Shown: positions 51,469 to 60,969 of the stretch, piece by piece
How positions within the stretch are numbered: the first letter of the stretch is position 1
How the letters are laid out: each line of letters opens with the position of its first letter
Source: Dielma fastidiosa
Lineage (GTDB): Bacteria; Bacillota_I; Bacilli_A; Erysipelotrichales; Erysipelotrichaceae
NCBI RefSeq assembly: GCF_000313565.1
Contig: NZ_HE578924.1
Span: 46,572-110,571, forward strand
DNA length: 64,000 nucleotides
Direction of reading: 5' to 3'
Program-made: the position numbers and the translations under genes
The notes under the pieces: generated by a model
Seen by the model: the letters and a program-made list of their open reading frames with translations, nothing else
What the model was told of the DNA's origin: nothing
The model's database searches: none

Positions 51469-52137
51469 TTAACATTTTAAATCACAAACTGCTGACTGTA
51501 CCTTTTTGATATATTCAGCATAAATATCATAAAGCTCCTGATGCTCTTCTTCACTCATTCCCGCATAAGGATCACTTTGTGAATCAACCGTGCTTTCATG
51601 CATGCCGATCACTTCACCATCTTTAATAAAGAACACAGTTGGGAAATAGAGACGCTTAATTGTCTCATCATTTAAGCCATCATAAACAGGCAGTGAATCA
51701 TACAGCTTATCGTAGATTTTCTGATATTCAGGATCTTTAGCTTTTTCCTCATTCACGCTGCCATCTTCATTTAAGCTTAATGTATCACGATATGGCTGTG
51801 CGTTAAAATAATAGATTTTTTCTACATTCAGCGCTTTCGCAGCTTCTAAAAGTACCGGTACGGCATTACGGCACCATGGACATTCCGGAAAGCCAAAATA
51901 AACAATACCGCTGTCATCTAATACTTCCATTAATTCATCAATGGTTACATAGACGATAGGGTTATCAGCATCGATTGACATAGAAAGATATTCCTTGTCA
52001 TTATCATTTTTCTGATTGTTTAATGCTTCATATTCTTCTTTGAACTTTGCACCGTCTCCACTTGCTTCAGGTTCTTTAGCTGTTGTACAGCCAGCCAGCA
52101 AGGTAAGGGCAAGAAATCCAGAAAGTAATTTTTTCAT
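51469..52137 (-). CDS. Thioredoxin-fold lipoprotein with CPWC motif
   Basis: 222 residues. Lipobox LAGC (Cys17) and signal sequence; a linker rich in Glu/Lys/Asn; then a thioredoxin-like domain with Cys86-Pro-Trp-Cys89 in GFPECPWC, similar to thioredoxin. Later PTVFFIKDGEVIGMHEST shows the cis-proline Thr-Pro region (FPTVFF). It is lipid-anchored outside the membrane and likely reduces or exchanges disulfides in secreted proteins. Single gene. Confidence 0.87.
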   Translation of the reverse strand: MKKLLSGFLALTLLAGCTTAKEPEASGDGAKFKEEYEALNNQKNDNDKEYLSMSIDADNPIVYVTIDELMEVLDDSGIVYFGFPECPWCRNAVPVLLEAAKALNVEKIYYFNAQPYRDTLSLNEDGSVNEEKAKDPEYQKIYDKLYDSLPVYDGLNDETIKRLYFPTVFFIKDGEVIGMHESTVDSQSDPYAGMSEEEHQELYDIYAEYIKKVQSAVCDLKC

Positions 52138-52310
52138 TTCGTCACCTCGCGCACATTATAACATGCTTTTTTTATTTCGTAAAATTCTTAGACAAGAAAT
52201 TTATGGCAAATTGTTCCCATGCATCCTCAATATTTAAAATCAAAGGCAGTTATAATTTGACAACGATAAGTTATAGTCCTAAAATTCATATATACACAGG
52301 GAGCAAACTT

Positions 52311-52769
52311 ATGATTAAACAAATTCTAAATAATGAGGATAAACAAATGATAGCACGCATGATTCTTGAAGCACTGCCTGAATGGTTCGGTATTCCTGAA
52401 GCCACTGAGGAATATATCATGGAGAGTGCTGAACAATTGTTTTTTGCTGCTTTCATCGATGGCAAAGCGGCAGGTTTTCTATGTCTAAAGGAAACCGGCA
52501 GGGATACGGTTGAACTGGCAGTGATGGGTATCTTAAAAGATTATCACCATCAAGGTATTGGCCGTGCCTTATTTACCGCCGCAAAGGAAACCGCGCTCAA
52601 GAAGGGTTATTCGTTCATGCAGGTAAAAACGGTGAAACTGGGCTGTTACAAGATTTATGATGACACGAATCGCTTTTATTTAAGCCTTGGCTTTAAAGAA
52701 TTTGAAGTATTGCCAACACTGTGGGATAAGCATAATCCATGTCAAATTTATGTAATGGCACTAAAATAA
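52311..52769 (+). CDS. GNAT-family N-acetyltransferase
   Basis: 152 residues from ATG 52311 (GGGAGC at the right distance); the longer frame back to 52203 has no site. Acetyl-CoA motif AVMGILKDYHHQGIGRALFTAA (in outline, with Q-x-x-G-x-G/A) and FYLSLGFKEFEVLP near the end. N-terminal LPEWFGIPEATEEYI is typical of a Bacillota sub-group. Substrate not known. Lies next to the McrBC locus, convergent with McrC. Confidence 0.87.
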   Translation: MIKQILNNEDKQMIARMILEALPEWFGIPEATEEYIMESAEQLFFAAFIDGKAAGFLCLKETGRDTVELAVMGILKDYHHQGIGRALFTAAKETALKKGYSFMQVKTVKLGCYKIYDDTNRFYLSLGFKEFEVLPTLWDKHNPCQIYVMALK

Positions 52770-52821
52770 AAGTTCAACTTAAAATCTGAAAAACGAGTAG
52801 ATAAAATAAACCTATATATAT

Positions 52822-52852
52822 AAAAAGCTTCAAATTATCTTTGAAACCTTTA
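52822..52852. terminator. Possible weak bidirectional terminator
   Basis: AAGCTTCAAA and TTTGAAACCTT form an imperfect AT-rich stem with a 5-nt loop; TTTTTATA follows on the minus strand, downstream of mcrC. Confidence 0.35.
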
Positions 52853-52888
52853 CTTATATATCATCAGCTTTAGAACATCTTATGTTGA

Positions 52889-53911
52889 TCAATTCCCCAT
52901 GAAGTTATCTGCTATTTCATTTAAATGAAAAGCAATTTCAGAAAACGCACAATTCAAGTTCAAAGTTTTTACGCTAATGTTATTGCCACTCATCATGTAA
53001 GTATTATCTGGCAATATTTTTTCGTCAGTCTGAGCATACAAAAGCATGCCTGATACTTCTCCTCCACACACTGCTTTGTTTTTAACATAAGTAAAAATCT
53101 GATAGAGATTATTTGAATGAAGCGTGTAAACACCATACTGTTGTTGCATTATATGTCCATAATATTTAGCATCAATAATGAGTGTTTTATTGCCATAATT
53201 CAACATAATATCAGACTGCATAATTGGCAACATGGCACTCATGCCATCATCTAAAGCCCACCCTATTTGTGATGCAGTTGTTTTGATTTGAGGATAATGT
53301 CTTCGATAATATTCAAGTATAAATTTTTCATATAATCGACACATTCTTTGTTCATCTAAAAATTGCATCAATTTCATAGAGCCGTCAGCTGTTGTCTGCA
53401 ATAACCCTTTAATAATAAGGTAACAAACAAACATCAGCATTTGATAGCTACAATTATTTCGATTATATTGAAACCTCCAATTAATACTATAAACATCAAT
53501 TGTTTTAACATCTTTAAAATAAAAAAGTAAATTCCGCAATTCCTTTTTCCTTGCTTTGGTTATATCATATCGTAGAAGCAGTTCCATTGTTGCTTTCAGC
53601 ACACGATTCATATATGAATCTACTGAAAAATCATCATAAGTACATACAAGCTGTTGCTTTATAATTGTTTGCTGCTTAATAGACTCAGCTATATTCATTT
53701 TACCACGCAGACTACTTAGAGGTGTTGTTTTTTCAATATATATCTGACCAAGTCCACGTTTTATTTGAATTGATACGCCTTTAACAATAATTGCAGATAA
53801 TAGTTCCGCAGTATTTTCAAATTCTTCAGTTGCAAAACTTGCATATCCCTTTTCCTGTAAAATTTGAAATGCATATGCAAGCATATGGTAAATATTTTGA
53901 ACACAAATCAT
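52889..53911 (-). CDS. mcrC: McrC-type nuclease subunit of a McrBC restriction system
   Basis: 340 residues. McrC family: an N-terminal part that contacts the McrB ring (LRGKMNIAESIKQQ with the McrC-typical TPLSSLRGK) and a C-terminal PD-(D/E)xK nuclease with QSDIMLNYGNKTLIIDAKYYG (in outline; Asp and DAK are catalytic). It cuts modified DNA when the McrB ring translocates. The start overlaps the end of mcrB by four bases (ATGA). Intact, but depends on mcrB, which is interrupted here. Confidence 0.88.
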   Translation of the reverse strand: MICVQNIYHMLAYAFQILQEKGYASFATEEFENTAELLSAIIVKGVSIQIKRGLGQIYIEKTTPLSSLRGKMNIAESIKQQTIIKQQLVCTYDDFSVDSYMNRVLKATMELLLRYDITKARKKELRNLLFYFKDVKTIDVYSINWRFQYNRNNCSYQMLMFVCYLIIKGLLQTTADGSMKLMQFLDEQRMCRLYEKFILEYYRRHYPQIKTTASQIGWALDDGMSAMLPIMQSDIMLNYGNKTLIIDAKYYGHIMQQQYGVYTLHSNNLYQIFTYVKNKAVCGGEVSGMLLYAQTDEKILPDNTYMMSGNNISVKTLNLNCAFSEIAFHLNEIADNFMGN

Positions 53912-56081
53912 CGAATTGCCTCATGCATAACATACTCCCAATCACTAACTTTGCTTGGCTCATCAAACCAATATTCATTCAAGAGTGGAATAATTTCATA
54001 TGTAATTACAGCATTCAGCCACATATCATCAATCTCTTTTTCTGTACAAAAATAGCTATGACCAATGCGGAACCCTTTGCCTAGCGATTCATCATTTTCA
54101 ATAGACATATTTAATTTTTCAATAATCGCAATAAGACTGTCAAATTTTTTATTGTTTTTTTCCTGTCGGTACTGGAGAAAACCATCAGTTTGAAATGCTG
54201 GAGAAAGCTCAAAAAAAGCAAACCGCCGTCTCAGAGCATAATCTAACATTGCAAGACTTCTGTCTGCAGTATTCATCATACCAATAATATAAATGTTCTT
54301 TGGCACAGAAAATTGTTCATCAGAATAAAGAAGCTGTAAAGTCGCTCCTCGCTTATCGCTCTCAATAAGCATAAAGAGTTCACCAAAAATCTTGCTTATA
54401 TTACCTCTGTTAATTTCATCGATAATAAAATAATAATCGTTTTCAGGATCTTTCTCTGCTTTCTTGCAAAAGTTGTAAAAAGGCCCTTTCCTTAGTTCAA
54501 AACCCGTAGATGCAGGTCTAAATCCCATAATAAAATCTTCATAGCTATAGCTTTGATGAAATTGTACCATCATCACTCTATTCGGATCTTTAACACCCAT
54601 CATTGAATAAGCAAGTCGCTTAGCAGCATAAGTTTTTCCAACACCTGGCGCTCCCTGCAGAATAATATTTTTTTATTAATGAGAAGATTGGTAAGAATAT
54701 CGTAATTAGCCTTGTTCATATAAACTTCACTAAGAAAATTTTCTGTAGTATAAATCGGGCATTCAATATCAATTTCTTCAATAGCTTCATCATCAAACAA
54801 TTCTGAAATTGCTTTGACATAGTCAGTATATGGAGTAATATCGGTTAATACTTTAGTTATTGCATTACCAGGATGTTCCCACTCCCCCTTATGAGTCCAT
54901 ATTACCTTTCGAATATTGGGATATTCGGAACAGAGATCTGGCGCATAAGTATAATCTGAGGTAACTACCCCTCTGCCAATTATAGTTTTTTTACCTTTCT
55001 TCGCAAAAATAACATCTCCTGGTTTAATGTCATGAATAAATTGCCAAGTTTCCAATGAAGCACTTTTGAAACTGGTTGCTTCCACTGTGGGATCTGGATT
55101 CTCCAAAAAATATTTTTGCATAGCTTTCTGCATTTCAGTTCTTGAAGCATACAAATTTAAATCACCGATATATCCTCTTGCAATTCCAATGATTCCCTGT
55201 TCATAAAATTCATCCCATTTCTCAGCTCCATAACCAGGTGTAAATACCCAATAGTGAATCGTATGAACGTCTTTATCTCCGATTGCTTCTCCAGCATTAG
55301 GCCGAGTATTTTCAAGAATTGTTATCCGCTTTTCTTCGTTAACTTGTTCAGAAACAATCCACGCATAATAGGATAGTTCTGGAAAATTCTGATAACGATA
55401 ATTACCTTTTTCAAGAGCAGTATGGCTTTTACTTATAATGTTTAGATATTCTTCACCATTGGGAACCTTTTCTAAAGCACCAATACTTTTAATATAATTT
55501 TCAGGCATATTTTCCGGATTACATATATACCAGCGATTACGAGAATCTAAATTAATGAATTCATATGGACGTATCCAATACAGTGCCATTGTTAAATTCC
55601 ATTTAACACCTTTCTGCTTTAATGCCGCATCATAAGCAAGTATAAATGCCTTTTTGCTACTTTCAGAATGTGTGTCTGCATATTCTAACGCAGAAATAAA
55701 AACTCGCCATAAATTCTCGATATCATCTTCTTGACGATCTCCAATGAAATAATAAAAGGTTGCCGCCATATTATTTAAGACAGGAATGCCATCAAAAGCG
55801 TCCGGAATAGGTACATCTATTGAAAATTCCTGCGCGAAACCATGTAAAATTGATATTCTATTCGCATCAGTTATACCTTTGTTAAAAAGCCCAAATATTG
55901 TAAATGGGTCAATATCAATGATATTATTATTTGCTTCTAATTTGGGTAAACGTATATTGATAGAAGCATAAATAGTTTTGATCTTTTCTATCAAGATTTT
56001 TCTATCATCTTTGTATGGCACGAGTTTATCAGCCAATTTCATGTAAAAATCCACCCAACCAAGATACGTTTTCGTTTCCAT
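53908..56081 (-). pseudogene. mcrB: McrB-type AAA+ GTPase with EVE-like domain, broken by a one-base frameshift
   Basis: Two frames cover one protein. The first (56081 to 54600) has 493 codons: an N-terminal helical region (~1-250) and an EVE/PUA-like module (~285-420: VFTPGYGAEKWDEFYEQGI, then ETWQFIHDIKPGDVIFAKKG, in outline) of the kind that reads modified cytosine. The true reading continues after a T7 run (54668-54674; A7 in mRNA) in another frame: LQGAPGVGKTYAAKRLAYSMMG, with Walker A. The second frame (54603 to 53908) has Walker B FIIDEINRGN and MMNTADRS sensor. Adding one A joins them. Phase variation, mutation or sequencing error are the options. Confidence 0.85.
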
Positions 56082-56214
56082 ATTATACCCTCTCTAGTTA
56101 TTAATTACTTGTTCGTAAATAGCTATTTAGCTAGCCTAAAATAAATCACATTGATATGCACTTTATCCCTTACCATTCCAACTGCACATGCTCATTCACA
56201 TACAATCAACTTTA

Positions 56215-57543
56215 TTAAAAGCTGTTTACCCGCAGACCTTTGGGAAATTTATTCTTTAGAATGCGGCCGTCACCTTTCGCAAAGCCAATGCCTACCCCTT
56301 GATAGAGGATTGCCGTATAGCCTTTCAGCTCAGCGTTTATTACATCACCATGCAGATAAGTCTTGATTTCATCCGGCTTTAATTCATAGCTTTGTTTAAA
56401 ATAAGGCTGATTGACACTGGCCAGATAGAAGGCATGATGCGGTTCAAAACGATTCTTGATGATTTCTCCGCATTCAATTCCCTGCCTTAAGATACGAATC
56501 TTATCCAGCTTAATAAAAGGTGCAGCGCGGCCATACACCTTGCCTTGCTGTTCATAAAAATGCAAAGGCGCACAGCCTTGTTTATTCATAAAATCCTGTA
56601 CGGCTTCATTCAGCTTTAATGCTTTTATTTCTTTAATCGGCGAAAGTTCCTGTTCACCGTGCTTGACCATTTTCGCAATGAAATGACCTTCACCCTGATC
56701 CATTGGGAAAATTCTTCTGACATAGGCTTCATTAATACCATACCCGCTTAACCCAGCCCGGCCAAATTTTACATTACAGTCAACAAGCTCCATATCCTTA
56801 TGGGCTGCCAAGAATTTTTGAATCACTAATTCATTTTCTTCAGGCGCGTAGGTACATGTCGAATATACAAGTACACCCTCCTGTTTCAATGCCTGATAAG
56901 CACTGTCAAGAATATGCAGCTGACGGCTTTGACATGCCTTTACATGTTCAATCGACCAATCCTCTAAAGCTTTGGCATTCTTTTTAAACATGCCCTCACC
57001 GCTGCATGGCGCATCAACTAAAACCTTATCAAACCAGCCCTTAACCTGTTCACATAAAGCTGCCGGTGAAGCATTGCTTACCATCATTTCACTGACCCCG
57101 CAGCGTTCCATATTGGATAATAAAATATTAGCACGGCTGTTTTCTATTTCATTACTCAGTAAAAAACCGGTATTATTCAGCCTTGCAGCAATTTGCGTAC
57201 TCTTGCCACCCGGTGCAGCGCATAAATCAAGCACCCAATCATTTTCCTGCGGATCAAGGACACTGACAGCACTGGCTGCCGAAGGCTCCTGAAGATAAAT
57301 CATGCCGCTTAAATGAGATGGATGGTTGCCTACCCCGCTGACAGCCGCATCAAGATAGAAAGAATCTTTAGCAAAGGGTGTTGGTTTCAGCGCATATAAA
57401 TCCAGCTTCTGAAATTCATCGATGCCGATTTTTAATGTATTGATACGCAGTCCCCGATACGGCGGCTGCTGTAAAGTTTCCAGATACAGCGCGTACTCAT
57501 CGTTCAGCATTTCCTTCATCCGGTCTAAAAAATCCTGTTTCAT
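56215..57543 (-). CDS. rsmF: 16S rRNA m5C methyltransferase, RsmF/NOL1-NOP2-Sun family
   Basis: 442 residues. SAM-binding fold DLCAAPGGKSTQIA, and the two catalytic cysteines PCSGEGMFKKN and YSTCTYAPEENE typical of m5C RNA methyltransferases. After residue ~290 come the RsmF-type linker and PUA-like RNA-binding domains (LHGDVINAELKG). It likely methylates a cytosine in 16S rRNA; RsmF or its Bacillota relative is the best match. Last gene of the G3E-G3E-MATE-RsmF operon, one base after the MATE stop. Confidence 0.9.
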   Translation of the reverse strand: MKQDFLDRMKEMLNDEYALYLETLQQPPYRGLRINTLKIGIDEFQKLDLYALKPTPFAKDSFYLDAAVSGVGNHPSHLSGMIYLQEPSAASAVSVLDPQENDWVLDLCAAPGGKSTQIAARLNNTGFLLSNEIENSRANILLSNMERCGVSEMMVSNASPAALCEQVKGWFDKVLVDAPCSGEGMFKKNAKALEDWSIEHVKACQSRQLHILDSAYQALKQEGVLVYSTCTYAPEENELVIQKFLAAHKDMELVDCNVKFGRAGLSGYGINEAYVRRIFPMDQGEGHFIAKMVKHGEQELSPIKEIKALKLNEAVQDFMNKQGCAPLHFYEQQGKVYGRAAPFIKLDKIRILRQGIECGEIIKNRFEPHHAFYLASVNQPYFKQSYELKPDEIKTYLHGDVINAELKGYTAILYQGVGIGFAKGDGRILKNKFPKGLRVNSF

Positions 57544-57544
57544 C

Positions 57545-58882
57545 CTAAACCTCCTGCAGCCAATGTCCTTTTTTATAATAGATAAAAATAATCAGCGCGC
57601 TTGAAAACCAAGTTACGACATAACCAGAAAATACCACATAAATATCTTGATATACCGGCATTAACGTTATGATCCAAGTCATCCGCATGATACACCAAGT
57701 CGCAATCATGATCACCATCGGCACCATGGTCTTACCGGCACCGCGCAAAGTACCGCTTAACGCATGAGAAACAGCCAGGAAGATATATCCCGGCGCAACA
57801 GAGCGCAGCATATACGTGCCATAATAAATGACATCCTCCTCATTGGAGAATACTCTTAAGAAATTTGGCGCAAATAAGAGCAGAATGCCAGAAATAACAA
57901 CCGCTGTACCGCAGCACATCAAAAGCCCGATCTTCGCGCCTTTATTGACTCGTTCATATTCATTAGCCCCCATATTCTGACCAATAAACGTTGTCATCGC
58001 CATGGAGAAGCTCATGATCGGCAGAATCGCAAAGCCGTCGATCTTCGTATACGAGCCGCAGCCTGCCATAGCCGATGGGCCGAAACTGTTGATATTGCTT
58101 TGGACAATAACATTAGAAAAAGAGATTACCGCGTTTTGTAAACCGCTTGGCAGACCAATTTTAATAATCTGCTTCAGACTGCTTGAATCAAAACGAATCT
58201 CTCTAAACACCAACCGATACGCCTCATCAGTCCTCGAAAGTACAATTAAGATCAGTATACCGCTTAATGCCTGTGAAATCGTAGTAGCCCAGGCAACCCC
58301 CGCAACACCCATCTGCAAAGCAATAACAAAAACCAAGTCTAAAATAATATTCGTTAATGCACTGGCAATCAAAAAATAGAGCGGTGTTTTAGAATCACCG
58401 ATGGCTCTCAAAATTCCGCTGCCGATATTATAGATAACAACACCTAAAATACCTGCGAAATAAATTCTCAGATATAATTTTGAGCCATCCATGACCTCTG
58501 GCGGTGTACCTACCCATGTTAAGATCAGCGGTGTTAATAAAATTCCGACAACCATTAAGATCAGACCGCCGACAATCGCTAAAGCAATTGAAGTATGCAC
58601 AGCCTTATGCAAACGATCCTTATCCTGAGCGCCGAATGACTGTGAAATAATAACACTGGCACCTACGGATAAGCCCATAAAAAAGCTGACCAGCAGATTA
58701 ATAATCGGATTGCTGGAACCTACTGCCGCCAATGCGTTGCTGCCAATCGTCTGCCCTACCACGATGGAGTCAACGGTATTATATAATTGCTGGAACAAAT
58801 TGCCCAGCAGCAAAGGGAGCGAAAACCATAGTATCTGTTTCCAGATAACGCCCTTTGTCATCAATCCCTTTTCATTTTCCAT
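57545..58882 (-). CDS. MATE-family efflux transporter (third copy)
   Basis: 445 residues. MATE layout with VIWKQILWFSLPLLLGNLFQQLYNTVDSIVVG in outline at the start and twelve hydrophobic segments. AGGGAATATG is the site. It is related to, but not identical with, the first copy near 6 kb (both have the NVFQQIYN/NLFQQLYN opening). It lies between two G3E GTPase genes and the rRNA methyltransferase gene, all within 12 bases of each other, so it is part of one operon. Substrate unknown. Confidence 0.88.
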   Translation of the reverse strand: MENEKGLMTKGVIWKQILWFSLPLLLGNLFQQLYNTVDSIVVGQTIGSNALAAVGSSNPIINLLVSFFMGLSVGASVIISQSFGAQDKDRLHKAVHTSIALAIVGGLILMVVGILLTPLILTWVGTPPEVMDGSKLYLRIYFAGILGVVIYNIGSGILRAIGDSKTPLYFLIASALTNIILDLVFVIALQMGVAGVAWATTISQALSGILILIVLSRTDEAYRLVFREIRFDSSSLKQIIKIGLPSGLQNAVISFSNVIVQSNINSFGPSAMAGCGSYTKIDGFAILPIMSFSMAMTTFIGQNMGANEYERVNKGAKIGLLMCCGTAVVISGILLLFAPNFLRVFSNEEDVIYYGTYMLRSVAPGYIFLAVSHALSGTLRGAGKTMVPMVIMIATWCIMRMTWIITLMPVYQDIYVVFSGYVVTWFSSALIIFIYYKKGHWLQEV

Positions 58883-58893
58883 ATTCCCTCCAC

Positions 58894-59835
58894 TTATGAG
58901 AAACTAACTATTTCATCTTTCATCGGGCGGCAGCGTTCATAGCTCTCTTCAATCAAGAACGGTACATTAGCACCATATTCCTCATCAAAGATTACTTCAA
59001 TTTTCGCGCTCAGCGTTAGCCAGTCACCGTCAACCATCTGTTCAGCATGATCACTCTTTACCATCAAGCCAATCAGCTGCATATCCTCAGCACAGCAAAC
59101 CATAGCTAAACGGCCAATGACATAAATATCCTCATCATCCTCAGGCCGGCGCATTACCTTACCCTTAAAGCGTATGGTTTTCCCTTTATACTTGCCTGGA
59201 TTCTCTAAAGCATCCATATACCACAAACCATAATCATCATCCTCTAAATCAATAAAATCAGCCTTTACATCAAAAGGCAATTCATCATCCTTCAGATCAT
59301 TGATTGAGCCGTCACTCATTTCATAGATCAGCTGGGCTGACTTATTGATGGCCTTGATATTACTGCGCAGAAATGACTTTTTCATTTCCGGCTCACAGCG
59401 GTTAAAAATCACAACCTCACTGGCAAAGATCTGATCATACATCAAAGAGCGCATATTGCTCATATAAGAAGTAAACGTCTGCGCGTCAATGGTAGTCAGA
59501 ATTTGTACCAACAACCAATCCAGCGGCATATCCATTTCTAAGAATTGATTGACAGACCACATACCGTTGAATTCAATCATAACCCGGTCCGGTTCATAAC
59601 GGCGGTCAAATTCTACTAACAAATCGGAACATAAGTCCTGCTCATTCTCCACGGTGACTAAGGTAGTACGTGTTTGTTTAAGCATTCGCTCTTCATATTC
59701 CTCAATCCCTTCCTCACAGCGAATCAACAAGGTTTTTTCACCATCGTTAAAGCCTTCATCCAGCAAGGTATTGCTGATCAGCGTAGTTTTGCCGCTTTCT
59801 AAAAAGCCAGTAAATAGATAAACAGGTACTGCCAT
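58894..59835 (-). CDS. G3E GTPase (CobW-type) with C-terminal DUF1980/TIGR03943-like domain
   Basis: 313 residues. GFLESGKTT P-loop at 9-17, but the CxCC metal motif of CobW proteins is missing (no GCICC segment). The last ~100 residues (KGKTIRFKGKVMRRPEDDEDIYVIGRLAMVCCAED in outline) resemble the OB-like domain of the YcgQ/TIGR03943 proteins, which work with YcgR permeases in metal handling. It is probably a partner to the canonical CobW protein in front of it (2-base gap). No permease pair is seen. Confidence 0.8.
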   Translation of the reverse strand: MAVPVYLFTGFLESGKTTLISNTLLDEGFNDGEKTLLIRCEEGIEEYEERMLKQTRTTLVTVENEQDLCSDLLVEFDRRYEPDRVMIEFNGMWSVNQFLEMDMPLDWLLVQILTTIDAQTFTSYMSNMRSLMYDQIFASEVVIFNRCEPEMKKSFLRSNIKAINKSAQLIYEMSDGSINDLKDDELPFDVKADFIDLEDDDYGLWYMDALENPGKYKGKTIRFKGKVMRRPEDDEDIYVIGRLAMVCCAEDMQLIGLMVKSDHAEQMVDGDWLTLSAKIEVIFDEEYGANVPFLIEESYERCRPMKDEIVSFS

Positions 59836-59837
59836 GC

Positions 59838-60911
59838 TTATACCAGCCTAAAGAGCTGCTTAACCGCCTCTTTATCAATATGTGTACCAATAACACACAG
59901 CTTGCCGATAACATCCTTACTGCCCTTGCGGATTTCTGCCTCATGAGGAACTAAGTCAAAATAATACCAATCCTCTTCACCGGCAACCATTCCCTTAGCC
60001 CGTAAGATATTTTCATTTTCACATAACTCATCAAGAATTGCTTTAAGCTCTGCTTCCGTATATACATGAGCTGTTTCAATACCCCAGCTTTCAAATACAT
60101 CATCCGCGTGATGGTGTCCATGTTCGTGATGATCATGGTGATCATGACCGCAGCTGCATTCATGGTCGTGATGATGTTCCTCATGTTCATGATGATGCTC
60201 ATGCTCTTCATGATGATGCTCATGGTGATGATCTTCACATTCATGCTCATGATCATGAATATGTCCGCATTGCGGACAAGCTGTTTCCGCGATTAATTCT
60301 TTAAGCATTTGATTGCCGTTTTCCATGACATTAAGAATCTGGGCACCGCTCAATTCATCCCACGGTGTGCTGACTAATGATGCTTCACTGTTTTCTTCCT
60401 GAATCAGCTTGATCACCTCATCTAATTTTTCATGACTCAGCTTCTGAGCACGGCTGATCAAAATTGTTTTCGCATAATGCAGCTGATCATTATAAAACTC
60501 ACCAAAATTCTTTTTATACATTTTAACCTTAGTTCCGTCTACTACCGTAACTACACCGTTAATTACTAAACGTTCATCCTTTACATTTTCCACAGCCCGC
60601 AAAACATCTGACAGCTTGCCGACACCCGATGGCTCAATTAAAATCCGGTCAGGCTCAAACTGTTCCAGAACCTTCTTTAAAGCTTCTTCAAAATCACCTA
60701 CTAAGGAGCAGCAGATACATCCCGAATTCATTTCAGTGATTTCCACACCTGCTTCCTTTAAAAAACCGCCATCAATGCCGATTTCACCAAACTCGTTTTC
60801 AATCAGCACACATTTTTCACCTTGCATCGCTTCTTTTAAAAGCTTGCGGATCACCGTTGTCTTACCGGCACCGAGAAATCCAGAAAATAAATCAACTTTA
60901 GTCATTTTCAT
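59838..60911 (-). CDS. G3E GTPase (CobW/ZNG1-like metallochaperone) with His-rich stretch
   Basis: 357 residues. P-loop GFLGAGKTT at 11-19, the metal motif GCICC at 64-68, and a His-rich stretch between residues ~215 and 275 (runs of EHHHEH, DHDHH and CGH type) that would bind several zinc or other divalent ions. Such proteins hand metal to client enzymes, mostly in zinc shortage. It has the C-terminal CobW_C domain (ILRAKGMVAGEEDWYYFDLVP). First gene of a four-gene operon. Confidence 0.9.
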   Translation of the reverse strand: MKMTKVDLFSGFLGAGKTTVIRKLLKEAMQGEKCVLIENEFGEIGIDGGFLKEAGVEITEMNSGCICCSLVGDFEEALKKVLEQFEPDRILIEPSGVGKLSDVLRAVENVKDERLVINGVVTVVDGTKVKMYKKNFGEFYNDQLHYAKTILISRAQKLSHEKLDEVIKLIQEENSEASLVSTPWDELSGAQILNVMENGNQMLKELIAETACPQCGHIHDHEHECEDHHHEHHHEEHEHHHEHEEHHHDHECSCGHDHHDHHEHGHHHADDVFESWGIETAHVYTEAELKAILDELCENENILRAKGMVAGEEDWYYFDLVPHEAEIRKGSKDVIGKLCVIGTHIDKEAVKQLFRLV

Positions 60912-60934
60912 CCTTCTTTCTACTCAATGAAATT

Positions 60935-60964
60935 AGTATAACACTGAACGATTGACTCATGCAA
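60935..60964 (-). promoter_or_regulatory. Promoter of the G3E GTPase operon
   Basis: On the minus strand TTGCAT (60959-60964) and TATACT (60935-60940) are 18 bases apart, 24 bases before the CobW-type start. No Zur-like palindrome is evident. Confidence 0.5.
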
Positions 60965-60969
60965 ATGCT

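Noticed and set aside
60066-60250. Short repeated CATGATGATGCTCATG-like units that resemble a repeat array
   Set aside because: They encode the His/Asp/Glu-rich metal-binding part of the GTPase; no spacers of constant length, so not CRISPR.
59951-60296. Long overlapping frames rich in Met/Ile/His on both strands inside the G3E GTPase gene
   Set aside because: They are frame shadows of the His-rich, low-complexity stretch of the real gene.
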